DNA of 64,000 nucleotides from JACVRW01 sp963728155 (GTDB taxonomy: Bacteria; Actinomycetota; Thermoleophilia; Solirubrobacterales; Thermoleophilaceae): the NCBI GenBank assembly GCA_963728155.1, contig CAVSJF010000007.1, positions 248,001-312,000 on the forward strand, given 5' to 3'. Positions within the stretch are counted from its first letter, which is position 1. The number at the start of each line of letters is the position of its first letter. This document shows positions 45,017 to 52,863 of the stretch, piece after piece. The translations under genes and the position numbers were made by a program. The notes beneath the pieces are model-generated. The model was not told where the DNA came from. It saw only the letters and a program-made list of their open reading frames with translations, and did no database searches.

Positions 45017-45363
45017 TCGAGGGCTCCTCTGCGCCAGACGAACACCAGCGCGATCAGCAGGAGAAAGACGAACACGCCCGTCTCGACGAGCGCGAATACC
45101 CCGAACGCATCCAGTTGAAGCGCCACCGGATAGAGAAATACGACTTCGATGTCGAACAGGATGAAGAGCATCGCGATCAGGTAGAAGCTGATCCCGAAGC
45201 GAAAGGACCTTCTGACCTCCGAGGGCAGGCCGCTCTCGTAGGGCTCGCTCTTGACCTTGCCGGGGCGCTTGGGGCCGAGCAGGCCGTTGGCCAGCGTGAA
45301 GGCGGTGCCGACGCCTAGTCCCAGCACCAGGAACACGAGGGCTGGCAGGTAGCTCTTCAGCAC
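45007..45363 (-). CDS. nuoA: NADH-quinone oxidoreductase subunit A
   Basis: 118 residues, three membrane helices. PYESGLPSEVRRSFRFGISFYLIAMLFILFDIEVVFLYP (in pieces: YESG, RF..SFYLIAMLFILFD, EVVFLYP) is the classic subunit A/ND3 loop and helix 2. First gene of the fourteen-gene nuo operon. GTG start about 10 nt after TATACC, so the operon message may be nearly leaderless. Confidence 0.96.
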   Translation of the reverse strand: MLKSYLPALVFLVLGLGVGTAFTLANGLLGPKRPGKVKSEPYESGLPSEVRRSFRFGISFYLIAMLFILFDIEVVFLYPVALQLDAFGVFALVETGVFVFLLLIALVFVWRRGALEWK

Positions 45364-45373
45364 AGGACAGGGA

Positions 45374-45379
45374 GGTATA
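45374..45379 (-). promoter_or_regulatory. -10 element of the nuo operon
   Basis: TATACC (or TTATAC one base away), 10-11 nt before the nuoA GTG, in the 76-bp gap divergent to the gene at 45440. No clear -35. Confidence 0.5.
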
Positions 45380-45439
45380 ACGCTTTCTTGTGCGGAGGAG
45401 CTACATAGTGCGAAAGGGCACCCCCTGAGCCAGTTTCAC

Positions 45440-45862
45440 ATGATCGTCGGAATCGCCGTGCTGGTGTCCAACGCGGTGGCCGCCGGCTGGGGCGTGGTGG
45501 GATGGCTGCGCAAGGACGCGCGGGCCTCGATCACCTTCTGGCCGCTGCTGCGCGTGGCCCAGGCCACGGTCGTGATCCAGGCCGTGGTCGGCTTCATCCT
45601 GCTGGCCCGCGGCGAGACCGCCCCAGACGGCCTGCACGTGATCTACGGCGTAGCTCCCCTGCTGATCTCGCTGGTGAGCGAGGGCATGCGCGCCGGCGTG
45701 GCCCAGCGCGAGCTCGACCAGGTGGAGGACGTCGACTCACTCGAGCGCGGCGAGCAGATGGCGCTGGCGCGCCGGGTCGCCATCGGGGAGATGGGCGTGA
45801 TGACCGTGGGGGCGCTGCTGATACTCACGCTGGCGCTGCGGGCGTATCAGACGGGCGGGTGA
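45440..45862 (+). CDS. Small integral membrane protein of unknown function
   Basis: 140 residues with about four predicted membrane helices (IVGIAVLVSNAVAAGWGVVGWL, ATVVIQAVVGFILLA, VIYGVAPLLISLVSEG and MGVMTVGALLILTLAL, each in part), and a charged loop with ELDQVEDVDSLERGEQ. No known motif. It is divergent from nuoA and shares the promoter gap. Its 3' end overlaps the convergent secreted propeller gene by 16 bp. ATG 45440 is the only ATG near the first helix; no good ribosome-binding site is seen. Confidence 0.7.
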   Translation: MIVGIAVLVSNAVAAGWGVVGWLRKDARASITFWPLLRVAQATVVIQAVVGFILLARGETAPDGLHVIYGVAPLLISLVSEGMRAGVAQRELDQVEDVDSLERGEQMALARRVAIGEMGVMTVGALLILTLALRAYQTGG

Positions 45863-46611
45863 ATCCTCGGGTTGCTGTCCGCGGGCCCACTCGTCAGGTA
45901 GCGCACGAGGTTTCCGTTCGCTGCGGAGAAGAGCGCGATGCGGCCGCCGTCCCGAAGCGTTCCGGACCCTGCCGGCACGGCGGTGGCGACGACGAAGCGC
46001 CCGTCGGGCGAGCCCTCGGGATCGACGAGGTCCCGGCGAGGGTCGATCGCCACGTCGCGTTCGCACGCGAAGGGGTCGGTAGTCGCGAGCAGGCAGATCT
46101 TCTGGCTTGCGAACTCGCCGATCTCCGGGTCGAACTCCGGGCGAAGCAGCCGGTCACCCAGCCAGCCGACCGAGTCCTCATCCGCGACTCTCTCCACGGC
46201 ACTCCCCGCCGGCACGCCCACGGTGAACACGCCGCGAAAGGAAACCGGCCCCTCGCGGATGAGTTGAGTGAACGCGACCTGCCTGCCGTCGGGTCTCATG
46301 CGTACAGATAGGACCACGCCTTCGACCCTCGGCCCCGCGGCCCGGGACGTTCTTCGTCCCGAGACGTAGAGGTCGTTTCCGAAGATGAAGGCGTGGCGCC
46401 GGCCACTGCGCGATACCGACACGCCCCGGTAGCGCGGCCCGCCGGCCCGCCCGTCCCGGGTGATGCGCGTGACCTTCTTCGTGGCCACGTCGATACGGCA
46501 CAGGTTGGCGAAGTCCTTATCGCACCGGTAGGTGACGTGCGACGCCGCGGCCGGCGAGGCCCCGGCCAGGACGCAGAGCAGGGCCGCGAGAGCGGCCTGC
46601 TCAGTGCGAAT
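45847..46611 (-). CDS. Secreted beta-propeller-like protein, no standard start codon
   Basis: About 254 residues if read from the signal peptide (EQAALAALLCVLAGASPAAAS), which lies in the same open frame but has no ATG, GTG or TTG before it; the best candidate is ATT at 46611, just inside the His-rich gene whose stop it overlaps. Starting at GTG 46488 would lose the export signal. The mature part has propeller-like strands (RHAFIFGNDLYVSGRR, MRPDGRQVAFTQL, GSPDGRFVVATAV) of TolB/WD40-like type and four cysteines. Function is unknown. It is last in the fur-cbi operon. Confidence 0.6.
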   Translation of the reverse strand: MRTEQAALAALLCVLAGASPAAASHVTYRCDKDFANLCRIDVATKKVTRITRDGRAGGPRYRGVSVSRSGRRHAFIFGNDLYVSGRRTSRAAGPRVEGVVLSVRMRPDGRQVAFTQLIREGPVSFRGVFTVGVPAGSAVERVADEDSVGWLGDRLLRPEFDPEIGEFASQKICLLATTDPFACERDVAIDPRRDLVDPEGSPDGRFVVATAVPAGSGTLRDGGRIALFSAANGNLVRYLTSGPADSNPRIHPPV

Positions 46612-46771
46612 GCTCGTGGTCCTGCTCCTCGCCCTCCGCGTGCACGTGCTCGTGCGAGTGGGTTTCGCCGTCGTGGGTGTGCTCGTGCTCGTGTTCGACG
46701 TGCTCGTGATCCTCGGAGCTGTGCGGGTGAGCGTGGGTCTCGCCGTCGTGGGTGTGCTCCTGCTTCTCCAT
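46601..46771 (-). CDS. Histidine-rich 56-residue metal-binding peptide
   Basis: 56 residues, of which about 18 are His and 17 are Glu or Asp. The motif EHTHDGETH occurs twice (residues about 5-13 and 30-38), so the peptide is an internal duplication. It has no signal and no hydrophobic segment, so it is cytosolic. Four bases separate it from the cbiO stop, and AGGAGG sits at ideal distance from its ATG, so it is translated as part of the cbi operon. Such His-rich peptides bind Ni2+, Co2+ or Zn2+; storage or buffering of the metal brought in by the transporter is the natural inference. Confidence 0.8.
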   Translation of the reverse strand: MEKQEHTHDGETHAHPHSSEDHEHVEHEHEHTHDGETHSHEHVHAEGEEQDHEHSH

Positions 46772-46775
46772 CGTG

Positions 46776-47558
46776 CTACCTCCTGCTCGGCTCTGCCACT
46801 TCGAAGTCGGGTCGGGGCCGAAGCTCGACGCGCTCCAGGTCGAAGCCCGATGGTAGCTCCAGGTCGTTCGCCGCGAGCAGGGTCGGGTCGCCGAGGATCT
46901 CGCGACAGGCGCCGTCGGCCACCACGCGCCCGCGCGCGAGGATGACCGCACGCTCACACAGCTCGGCCGCGAGCGGCAGGTCGTGGGTGGTAACCAGCAT
47001 CGTACGTTCGATGCGGGCGAGCACCTCGAGCAGCTCGCGGCGGGCCCGGGGGTCGAGGTTGGCCGAGGGCTCGTCCAGCACGAGCAGGCTGGGGCGCATG
47101 GCCAGCACCGTGGCGATGGCCACGCGGCGGCGCTCGCCCATCGAGAGCTGGTAGGGCGCGCGCTCGGCGGCGTGCTCCATCCGGACGGCGCCAAGGCCCT
47201 CGTTCACGCGTGCTCGAACCTCGTCGCGCTCGAGGCCCATGTTGAGCGGCCCGAAGGCCACGTCCTCGTCCACGGTGGGCATGAACAGCTGATCGTCGGG
47301 ATCCTGGAACACCAGCCCGACCCGCCGGCGCAGCTCAGCCAGGGTCTTCGGGCCCACGTCGATCCCGGCCACCTCCAGGGCGCCGGAGCCGGTCATCAGG
47401 CCGTTGAGGTGGAGCATGAGCGTGGTCTTGCCCGCGCCGTTGGGACCCAGGACGGCCACTCGCTCACCGTGGCTGACGTGGAGATCGATTCCATCGAGGG
47501 CGTGGTGGCCGTTGGGGTAGCGGTAGACCAGCCCCGCGGCGTGGACCGCGCAGCTCAT
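46776..47558 (-). CDS. cbiO: ECF cobalt/nickel transporter ATPase
   Basis: 260 residues. ABC ATPase with Walker A GPNGAGKTTLM, Q-loop VFQDPDDQLF, signature LSMGERRRVAIA, Walker B LLVLDEPSANLD and switch His in VTTHDLPL. The VFQDPDDQLF Q-loop form is typical of CbiO/EcfA. It powers metal uptake with CbiM, the PDGLE protein and CbiQ. The C-terminal PRPDFEVAEPSRR has no further domain. ATG overlaps the cbiQ stop (ATGA). Confidence 0.95.
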   Translation of the reverse strand: MSCAVHAAGLVYRYPNGHHALDGIDLHVSHGERVAVLGPNGAGKTTLMLHLNGLMTGSGALEVAGIDVGPKTLAELRRRVGLVFQDPDDQLFMPTVDEDVAFGPLNMGLERDEVRARVNEGLGAVRMEHAAERAPYQLSMGERRRVAIATVLAMRPSLLVLDEPSANLDPRARRELLEVLARIERTMLVTTHDLPLAAELCERAVILARGRVVADGACREILGDPTLLAANDLELPSGFDLERVELRPRPDFEVAEPSRR

Positions 47559-48340
47559 GCGCTCACCCCGGCCACCACCCGCAGGGGCACGAGCGCTATC
47601 AGCACCACCACCACGAACAGCACGTCGCCGCGGCGCATCACGAGCGGGCTCAGCTGCGGCATCGCGCCGGTGTAGCCGCGCGCGAGCATCGCCTGATAGA
47701 CCCGCTCGCCGCGGGCGAAGGTGCGCAGAAACATGGCCGTGGCCACGCGTCCGAGCGCTCCCGCGTGGAGGGCGGTGCGGGGCCGGTAGGCGCGGGCGGC
47801 CAGGGCGGCGCGCATGCGCCCGGCCTCCTCGACGATCACGAAGAGGTAGCGGTACATGAAGGCGGCGATCAGCACCAGCAGCCGCGGGACGCGCATGGCC
47901 TCGAGGCCCCGGAGCACGGCGGGGAAGGTGGTGGTCGCGCCCAGCAGCACGGCGCTGATCGTGCCGATCGTGGCCTTCATCGCCACCGCGCCGAACACCT
48001 CCAGGCCGCCCTGATAGGCGGTGAGCGGGCCGATCTCGTACGACTGCCCGCCCTTGCGCACGAAGGGCAGGAACACGGCCACGAAGAGCACAAGGGGCAG
48101 GATGAAGCGCGCGCGCCGCCAGATATCCCGGGGCGCCACGCGAGCCGTGGCGGCCACGGCCGCGAGCACCAGCGCGCAGCCCACGAAGACCGGCCAGGCG
48201 GAAAGAGGCGCCGATACCGCCACCAGCGTTACCGCAACGAGGCCGAGGATCTTCGCCCGGGGATCCAGGCGGTGCACCGGGCTGGCGGGATCGCCCGCCA
48301 GCCCGGTCAGCTCCAGAGAGTGGTTACAGAGTCCGCCCAC
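47555..48340 (-). CDS. cbiQ: ECF cobalt/nickel transporter transmembrane protein CbiQ
   Basis: 261 residues, about five membrane helices plus the coupling helices. HRLDPRAKILGLVAVTLVAVS at the N-terminus is characteristic of EcfT/CbiQ. The two Ala-Arg-Gly type coupling motifs appear as ALAARAYRPR and MLARGYTGAMP. It links the ATPase CbiO to the S component CbiM. GTG start three bases after the PDGLE gene stop. Confidence 0.92.
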   Translation of the reverse strand: MGGLCNHSLELTGLAGDPASPVHRLDPRAKILGLVAVTLVAVSAPLSAWPVFVGCALVLAAVAATARVAPRDIWRRARFILPLVLFVAVFLPFVRKGGQSYEIGPLTAYQGGLEVFGAVAMKATIGTISAVLLGATTTFPAVLRGLEAMRVPRLLVLIAAFMYRYLFVIVEEAGRMRAALAARAYRPRTALHAGALGRVATAMFLRTFARGERVYQAMLARGYTGAMPQLSPLVMRRGDVLFVVVVLIALVPLRVVAGVSA

Positions 48341-48343
48341 GCG

Positions 48344-48670
48344 TCACGCCGGAGCCCCCGGAGGAGCTTCCCCGCGCTCGCGGCGCCTCAGCACGAAGGC
48401 CAGCCCGTAGCCGATTGCGAAAACGGCCAGCGTGCCGACGAAGCCGGCGAGGCCGGTGGCCACGCGCTCGTTGTCGACCCCCGGGAAGGCGTAGTCGGGA
48501 ATGGGCGAGTCCTCCTGGACGCCGGCCAGCTTGCCCTCATCGAGGAACTGCTTGTCCTCGGCCACCTTCTCCAGCCCGTCCGGGTTGGCGGAGGCGAACG
48601 GCGAAACGGCCGTGGCCAGGCCCACCGCCACGGCGAGAGCGAGGATCACGAAAATACGTGTCTTCATCAT
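48344..48670 (-). CDS. cbiN: PDGLE-domain (CbiN-like) accessory subunit of the cobalt/nickel transporter
   Basis: 108 residues: an N-terminal membrane helix (FVILALAVAVGLATAV), an external loop with NPDGLEKVAEDKQF, the PDGLE signature, and a C-terminal helix (VGTLAVFAIGYGLAFVL) with a basic end. PDGLE proteins stand in for CbiN/NikN beside CbiM-type substrate-binding components. The ATG overlaps the cbiM stop as ATGA; a second ATG follows at once. Confidence 0.88.
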   Translation of the reverse strand: MMKTRIFVILALAVAVGLATAVSPFASANPDGLEKVAEDKQFLDEGKLAGVQEDSPIPDYAFPGVDNERVATGLAGFVGTLAVFAIGYGLAFVLRRRERGEAPPGAPA

Positions 48671-49377
48671 GCCGTCCCCTCGGCCGGGCGCCTCACCGCA
48701 GCGCCGGTCGTGGTGAGCTCCTTCGGCGCGAGCGCGACCAGGTCGGGCCGGGCGGCGAGCACCGCGCTCACCGCTGCGACCGTGATCACCGCTTCGCCGA
48801 CTCCGATCAGCGCGTGCACGCCGAGCATCGCCGGGAGCGAGGTGCCGAGCGGGACGGTGTCCGACGCGGCCAGCTCGACGCAGGTGGCGGCAGCTCCGAC
48901 CATCACGGCCAGCCAAGACACCACACCGACGGTTCCGAGGAAGGCCAGCCGCGTATGCGGAAGAACCTTCTGGGCCGCGACCACGAGATAGCCGGCCAGC
49001 AGCGCACCGAGCACGCCCATGTTCAGCACGTTGGCGCCGAGGGCGGTGATGCCACCGTCGGCGAACGCGAAGGCCTGAACCACCAGCACCACGGCCAGCA
49101 CGAGACAGGCCAGCCACGGGCCCAACAGCACCGCGGCGAGCGTGGCGCCGAGCAGGTGCCCGCTGGTGCCGCCGGCGATCGGGAAGTTGAGCATCTGCAC
49201 GGCGAAGATGAACGCGGCGAGCACGCCGAGCAGGGGTACGCGGGCCTCGTCGAGCTCCACGTTGGCGACGCGCAGCCCGTAGGCCACCGCCGCGATGGCG
49301 AGAACGGCACAGACCGCAGCCACGCCGCCGCTCAGAAAGCCGTCGGGGATGTGAAGGGCAATGGGGATGTCAATCAT
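48667..49377 (-). CDS. cbiM: ECF cobalt/nickel transporter S component CbiM/NikM
   Basis: 236 residues, about seven membrane helices. HIPDGFLSGG near the N-terminus and GGTSGHLLGATLAAVLLGP (metal-binding His) are CbiM/NikM hallmarks, with FADGGITALGANVLNMGV later. In known structures Met1 and His2 bind the metal; here eight residues precede the Leu-His, so the N-terminal amine cannot sit in the same place unless trimmed. The ATG at 49377 overlaps the fur stop by 8 bp, so regulator and transporter are translationally coupled. Co or Ni specificity is not decided by sequence; Nur-like sites nearby favour Ni. Confidence 0.92.
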   Translation of the reverse strand: MIDIPIALHIPDGFLSGGVAAVCAVLAIAAVAYGLRVANVELDEARVPLLGVLAAFIFAVQMLNFPIAGGTSGHLLGATLAAVLLGPWLACLVLAVVLVVQAFAFADGGITALGANVLNMGVLGALLAGYLVVAAQKVLPHTRLAFLGTVGVVSWLAVMVGAAATCVELAASDTVPLGTSLPAMLGVHALIGVGEAVITVAAVSAVLAARPDLVALAPKELTTTGAAVRRPAEGTA

Positions 49378-49870
49378 GGGCGTGGCTCCTCTCCTTGGAG
49401 GGATGGGCTGGCTCCTTGCGGGCGCATTCCGCACAGAGTCCGACGATCGGAAAGTGGGAGAAGCTTGCGTCGTAGCCGAACTCGCGCTCGATCATCGAGC
49501 GGACCTTGTCCATGTCGCCGGGCTCGACGGCGCGGACGGCGTGGCAGGAGCTGCACACGAGGTACTCACGCTCGCTCGCGCCGGCCAGGCCGTACAGGCC
49601 TGGGCCGTGGCCGAGGTGGAAGTGGCGCACCAAGCCGACGGTCTCGAGAGTCTCGAGGTTGCGGTACACCGACGCCAGGTCAGACTGGGGGAGCCGGCCC
49701 GCCAGGCCGTCGGCGATCCGGTCCGCCGGAATCGGCCCGTCAGCGGCGAACAGCGACTCGAGCACGAGACGCCGGGCGGCCGAGACGCGAAGGCCGTGGC
49801 TGCGCAGGGCGTCTACGGCCGCCTCCATGTCCGGGGCGGGTAGTGCGGGGCCGGTGTGGGGAGCGGTCAC
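49370..49870 (-). CDS. Fur-family metalloregulator, probably Nur-like
   Basis: 166 residues. Winged helix (VSAARRLVLESLFAADGPI, DLASVYRNLETLETVGLV) followed by the dimer domain with HFHLGHGPGLYGL, and two CxxC zinc sites (CSSC, CAEC). Residues HxH in the hinge and His residues in the tail could form the sensing site. The family includes Fur, Zur, Mur and Nur; its overlap with cbiM and the Nur-box-like repeats in this island suggest a nickel sensor that represses uptake. GTG start with TAGGAT 9 nt upstream. The last residues HSHAHD are His-rich. Confidence 0.88.
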   Translation of the reverse strand: MTAPHTGPALPAPDMEAAVDALRSHGLRVSAARRLVLESLFAADGPIPADRIADGLAGRLPQSDLASVYRNLETLETVGLVRHFHLGHGPGLYGLAGASEREYLVCSSCHAVRAVEPGDMDKVRSMIEREFGYDASFSHFPIVGLCAECARKEPAHPSKERSHAHD

Positions 49871-49879
49871 GGTTGCGCG

Positions 49880-49885
49880 ATCCTA
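49880..49885 (-). promoter_or_regulatory. -10 element of the fur-cbi operon
   Basis: TAGGAT, 9 nt before the GTG, with TTGCGT (49904-49909) 18 nt further upstream as a fair -35. Confidence 0.55.
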
Positions 49886-49909
49886 CGTCCAAGCACGAGC
49901 CGTACGCAA

Positions 49910-49926
49910 CTGCAAATGGTTCACAA
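49910..49926. promoter_or_regulatory. Degenerate Nur-box-like site before fur-cbi
   Basis: CTGCAA, five bases, TCACAA. The first half matches the Streptomyces Nur half-site and the second partly (about 9 of 12 positions in total). It abuts the -35, so a bound dimer could block the operon that encodes the regulator itself. Confidence 0.4.
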
Positions 49927-49996
49927 CTGCGCGGCGGTTTCACAAGGATCTTTCGCGCGCGCCCGCCAACTGGATCACTGCGGCGTGGTACTGATT

Positions 49997-51490
49997 TCAG
50001 ACGACGCCGGGGACGGCCTGCGCGGTGAGCACGCAGCCCACGACCACGATCACCAGGGCCGACGCCGCGGGCAGTGCTCGGGCGAGCCGGCCGTCCAGCC
50101 GGACGCGCGGAAGCAGGCGGCGCGCGTAGACCACGAGCAGCCCCAGGCCGGTCAGGGTGCCGGCGAGCCCGACGCTGAACGCGACGATCAGCAGCAGGCC
50201 CAGCGCCACCTCGTGCTGGGCGATCGCCCCCAGCAGCACCACGAGCGCCGAGGGGCAGGGGATCAGCCCCGCGGCCGCGCCCATGCCGATGAGGCTGCGG
50301 CGGGTGACCGTGTGGTCGTGGTCGTGGGAATGCGAGTGACCGTGGTCGTGCGAGTGCGAGTGGGAGTGATCGTGCGAGTGGCCGTGGTGGTGATGGTGGT
50401 GCCCACCCGGGCCATGGCTGTGCCCGCCCGGACCGTGGCTGTGCAAGGCGGCTTCCGCGCTCGGCCCGGGGCCGGAGACGGTGCCGGCTCGCCGGGCACG
50501 AGCCCAGCGAACGCGTGAGCGCAGCACCCCGGCCCCGATGCCCACCACAAGGAGCCCGGACACCAGCGTGAGCCAGGGGTAGAGGTCCTCGGGCAGGATG
50601 TATTGCGAGAGCAGCAGCGTCACCAGCCCCAGCGCGAACACGCCGAGCGTGTGGGTGATCGTGACCGTCACGCCCAGGCCCACGGCGTGCCGCGCGGTGC
50701 CGCGCGTGCCGATCAGGTAGGCGGCCACCATCGCCTTTCCGTGCCCCGGGGAGAGGGCGTGCAGGGCACCCCAGCCGAGCGCCGCCAGCAGCAGAAGGAG
50801 CAGCACGCCCTTCCCGGCCGCGGCCTCGTCGAACAGGCGGGCGAAGCCCTGGCCGCTCGCGTCGCGCGTGGTCACCGTCGGCTCGCCCTCGGCTCGCGGC
50901 GCCACCAGGCTGCCGTCGCCGGGCTGCACGGCGAAGCTGGCCGAACGCCGGTCGAGGGGGCTGTTGAGCAGATCCTCGGGGTATCGCGTCAGGCCCCCCG
51001 TCGGATCGCCCGAGGGCGCGTTCGTCCGCACCGCCGTGCCCTCGCCGGGCTCGGCGATGATCGCCTTCCAGCCCACCCTGTCGTCGAAGGTCCGGTCGAG
51101 CAGCTCAACGCGGCTCGGATCGTCCACGGTCGCCGAGAGCGAGAGCTCGACCCGAGTGGTGCGCAGCCCGCCCTGGCCCTTGGGGTGGCTCAGGCCGCTC
51201 GACGGGGCGAGCTCGAGGGGGACCTCGCGCCCGTCGACTCTGAGGGTCAGGCCCGAAGCCACCTCGGCGCGCTTGTCGGCGAGCACCTCCGAGCGTGTCT
51301 CGTCGCGCTCCTGGAACGTGGGGATCTCGGCTTGGTCGAGGATGTAGCGCACGTCCACGCGGTCACTCGACACCTTCACCTTCGCGAGGTGGTTGACGCT
51401 GAAGTTCCCGAGGGGGTGGGCCATGGCCCCCGGCGACGTCACCCCGAGCACGGCCAGGGCGATCAGGGCGAGGAGAAACGCGCGCCTCAT
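49997..51490 (-). CDS. NicO/RcnA-family nickel/cobalt transporter with His-rich loop
   Basis: 497 residues. Sec signal (LLALIALAVLGVTSPGAMA), then an external beta-rich domain of about 190 residues (as in HoxN/HupE-like fusion forms), then six or so membrane helices with the signature HALSPGHGKAMVAAYL and the loop between helices carrying about 25 His in a stretch of HSHGPGG and HSHDH units. A second hallmark, GLIPCPSALVVLL, follows. NicO members import Ni/Co or, as RcnA, export them. Its placement after DUF4331 and TPR genes and 126 bp from fur supports a metal role; direction is not known. ATG overlaps the TPR stop. Confidence 0.9.
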   Translation of the reverse strand: MRRAFLLALIALAVLGVTSPGAMAHPLGNFSVNHLAKVKVSSDRVDVRYILDQAEIPTFQERDETRSEVLADKRAEVASGLTLRVDGREVPLELAPSSGLSHPKGQGGLRTTRVELSLSATVDDPSRVELLDRTFDDRVGWKAIIAEPGEGTAVRTNAPSGDPTGGLTRYPEDLLNSPLDRRSASFAVQPGDGSLVAPRAEGEPTVTTRDASGQGFARLFDEAAAGKGVLLLLLLAALGWGALHALSPGHGKAMVAAYLIGTRGTARHAVGLGVTVTITHTLGVFALGLVTLLLSQYILPEDLYPWLTLVSGLLVVGIGAGVLRSRVRWARARRAGTVSGPGPSAEAALHSHGPGGHSHGPGGHHHHHHGHSHDHSHSHSHDHGHSHSHDHDHTVTRRSLIGMGAAAGLIPCPSALVVLLGAIAQHEVALGLLLIVAFSVGLAGTLTGLGLLVVYARRLLPRVRLDGRLARALPAASALVIVVVGCVLTAQAVPGVV

Positions 51491-52800
51491 CGCAGGCCCT
51501 CCAGAGCGCGCCGGGCAATCGGGGCGTGAAGCGGCGAGAACATCGGGTTGGCGTCGAGTGCACGAGCCAGGTAGTCGCGCGCGGCGGCGCGCTCGCCCGC
51601 GGCGCGGGCTGCCATGCCCGCGTGGTAGAGGAACAACGGATCGGGAGAGCCGAGCCGCAGAGCGCGCCGCGCGTAGTCGAGGCCCTCAGCGGGTCGCCCG
51701 GAGCGAGTGAGTGCCCAGCCGAGCGCGTCGGCCGAGCGCACGCTCGGCGCGGCGGCAAAACTGCGGCGGCCGAGCCGCAGCGCGCGCTCCGTGCTGCCGT
51801 GGCCGGCCTCGAACACGGCGAGCTCCGCGTCGGTGTTCACGCCGTTGGCGCCGAGCAGGCGCTGCTGAGCGCGCACGAGGTCGAAGTCCCGGCGCGCGTC
51901 GCCACGCAGGCCGGCCGCCAGCTCGGCCTCGCCGAGCGCGATCACGTACTCCGGCAGTGGCAGGCGCTGGGTCACCGCACGGAGGCGGTCGATCGCCGGC
52001 TCGAGCCGGCCCTGGGCGGCCTGCACCCGGGCCAGGCCGGCGTCGGCGGGGGCGTAGCCCGGGAAGCCGGCCAGCGCCGCGCGGTAGGACGAGGCGGCGG
52101 CGTCGAGCCGCCCGCGCTCGAGCTGCAGGTTGCCCAGCAGCGTCTGGATGTATGAGCGGTTCTCGCCCGTGGCCGGGGCAGCCGACGCCGCCAGGCGCAT
52201 GGCGTCGCTCGCTCCGTCCAGGTCGCCGTGCAGCTCGCGGAAGTAGGACACGCGCGCGTAGGAGGCGAGGCCGGGCTTGAAGTCGACCATCTGCTGGAGC
52301 GTTCGCTCGGCGGCGGCGTACCGCCCCAGCTCGACCTGGGCGTCGACGAGCACGGCGAAGGGGGCGAACGATCCGGGCGCCGCGCGACGCGCGGCCCGAC
52401 CGTGGCCCAGGGCGGCGCGGAAGTCGTGGCGGGCAAGCGCGAGGTTGCCCACGCCGACGCGGGCGTCGAGATTGCTCGGGTCGCGCTCGAGCGCCGCGGC
52501 GAAGGCCTCGTCCGCGCGCGAGTACAGGCCGGCGTCGCCGGTCTCCCGCAGGCGCTGCATGAGCGCCACGCCAAGGGCGGAGTAGGTCTGCGCGCGCCCT
52601 CCGCCGGAGGCGAGCGTGGCCTCGAGGCCGCTGATGCGCGCCTGGGTGGAGAGCGCGGGGGCGCGCTCGGGCGCCGCGCTGGATCCGCCGCCCGTGAGCG
52701 AGTCCGCGGGGCGGTTGACCACCGTGAGGACCACGAGCGCGACCATGAACACCGCGGCGGCGGCGGCGAGCGAGGGAAGTTTTCTGAGTGTGAGCGTCAT
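51487..52800 (-). CDS. Membrane-anchored TPR-repeat protein
   Basis: 437 residues. One N-terminal membrane helix (LAAAAAVFMVALVVLTVV) with the rest outside. At least eight tetratricopeptide-like units follow, for example YSRADEAFAAALERDPSNLDARVGVG and DYARRALRLGSPDPLFLYHAGMA (each in part). TPR arrays bind other proteins; a scaffold for the DUF4331 protein or for the periplasm-side domain of the NicO transporter is a fair guess. The ATG comes 63 bp after the DUF4331 stop, past a strong hairpin; the 3' end overlaps the NicO gene (ATGA). Confidence 0.8.
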   Translation of the reverse strand: MTLTLRKLPSLAAAAAVFMVALVVLTVVNRPADSLTGGGSSAAPERAPALSTQARISGLEATLASGGGRAQTYSALGVALMQRLRETGDAGLYSRADEAFAAALERDPSNLDARVGVGNLALARHDFRAALGHGRAARRAAPGSFAPFAVLVDAQVELGRYAAAERTLQQMVDFKPGLASYARVSYFRELHGDLDGASDAMRLAASAAPATGENRSYIQTLLGNLQLERGRLDAAASSYRAALAGFPGYAPADAGLARVQAAQGRLEPAIDRLRAVTQRLPLPEYVIALGEAELAAGLRGDARRDFDLVRAQQRLLGANGVNTDAELAVFEAGHGSTERALRLGRRSFAAAPSVRSADALGWALTRSGRPAEGLDYARRALRLGSPDPLFLYHAGMAARAAGERAAARDYLARALDANPMFSPLHAPIARRALEGLR

Positions 52801-52821
52801 CTGTGCATCGGGGACCGGGGC

Positions 52822-52847
52822 GGGGGCCCGGCGGTGGCCGGGCCCCC
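52822..52847 (-). terminator. GC hairpin between DUF4331-1 and the TPR gene
   Basis: Eleven-base perfect arms with a 4-base loop, no U-tract. As the downstream TPR and NicO genes have no clear promoter of their own, it may act as a partial terminator or 3' mRNA stabiliser that sets a high DUF4331 to TPR ratio. Confidence 0.5.
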
Positions 52848-52863
52848 TTCGCCCCGTCCTGGG

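Noticed and set aside
46601..47194. A 197-residue protein ending in the His-rich sequence
   Set aside because: Its first 140 residues are the cbiO sequence read out of frame; the ATG with AGGAGG at 46771 marks the real start.
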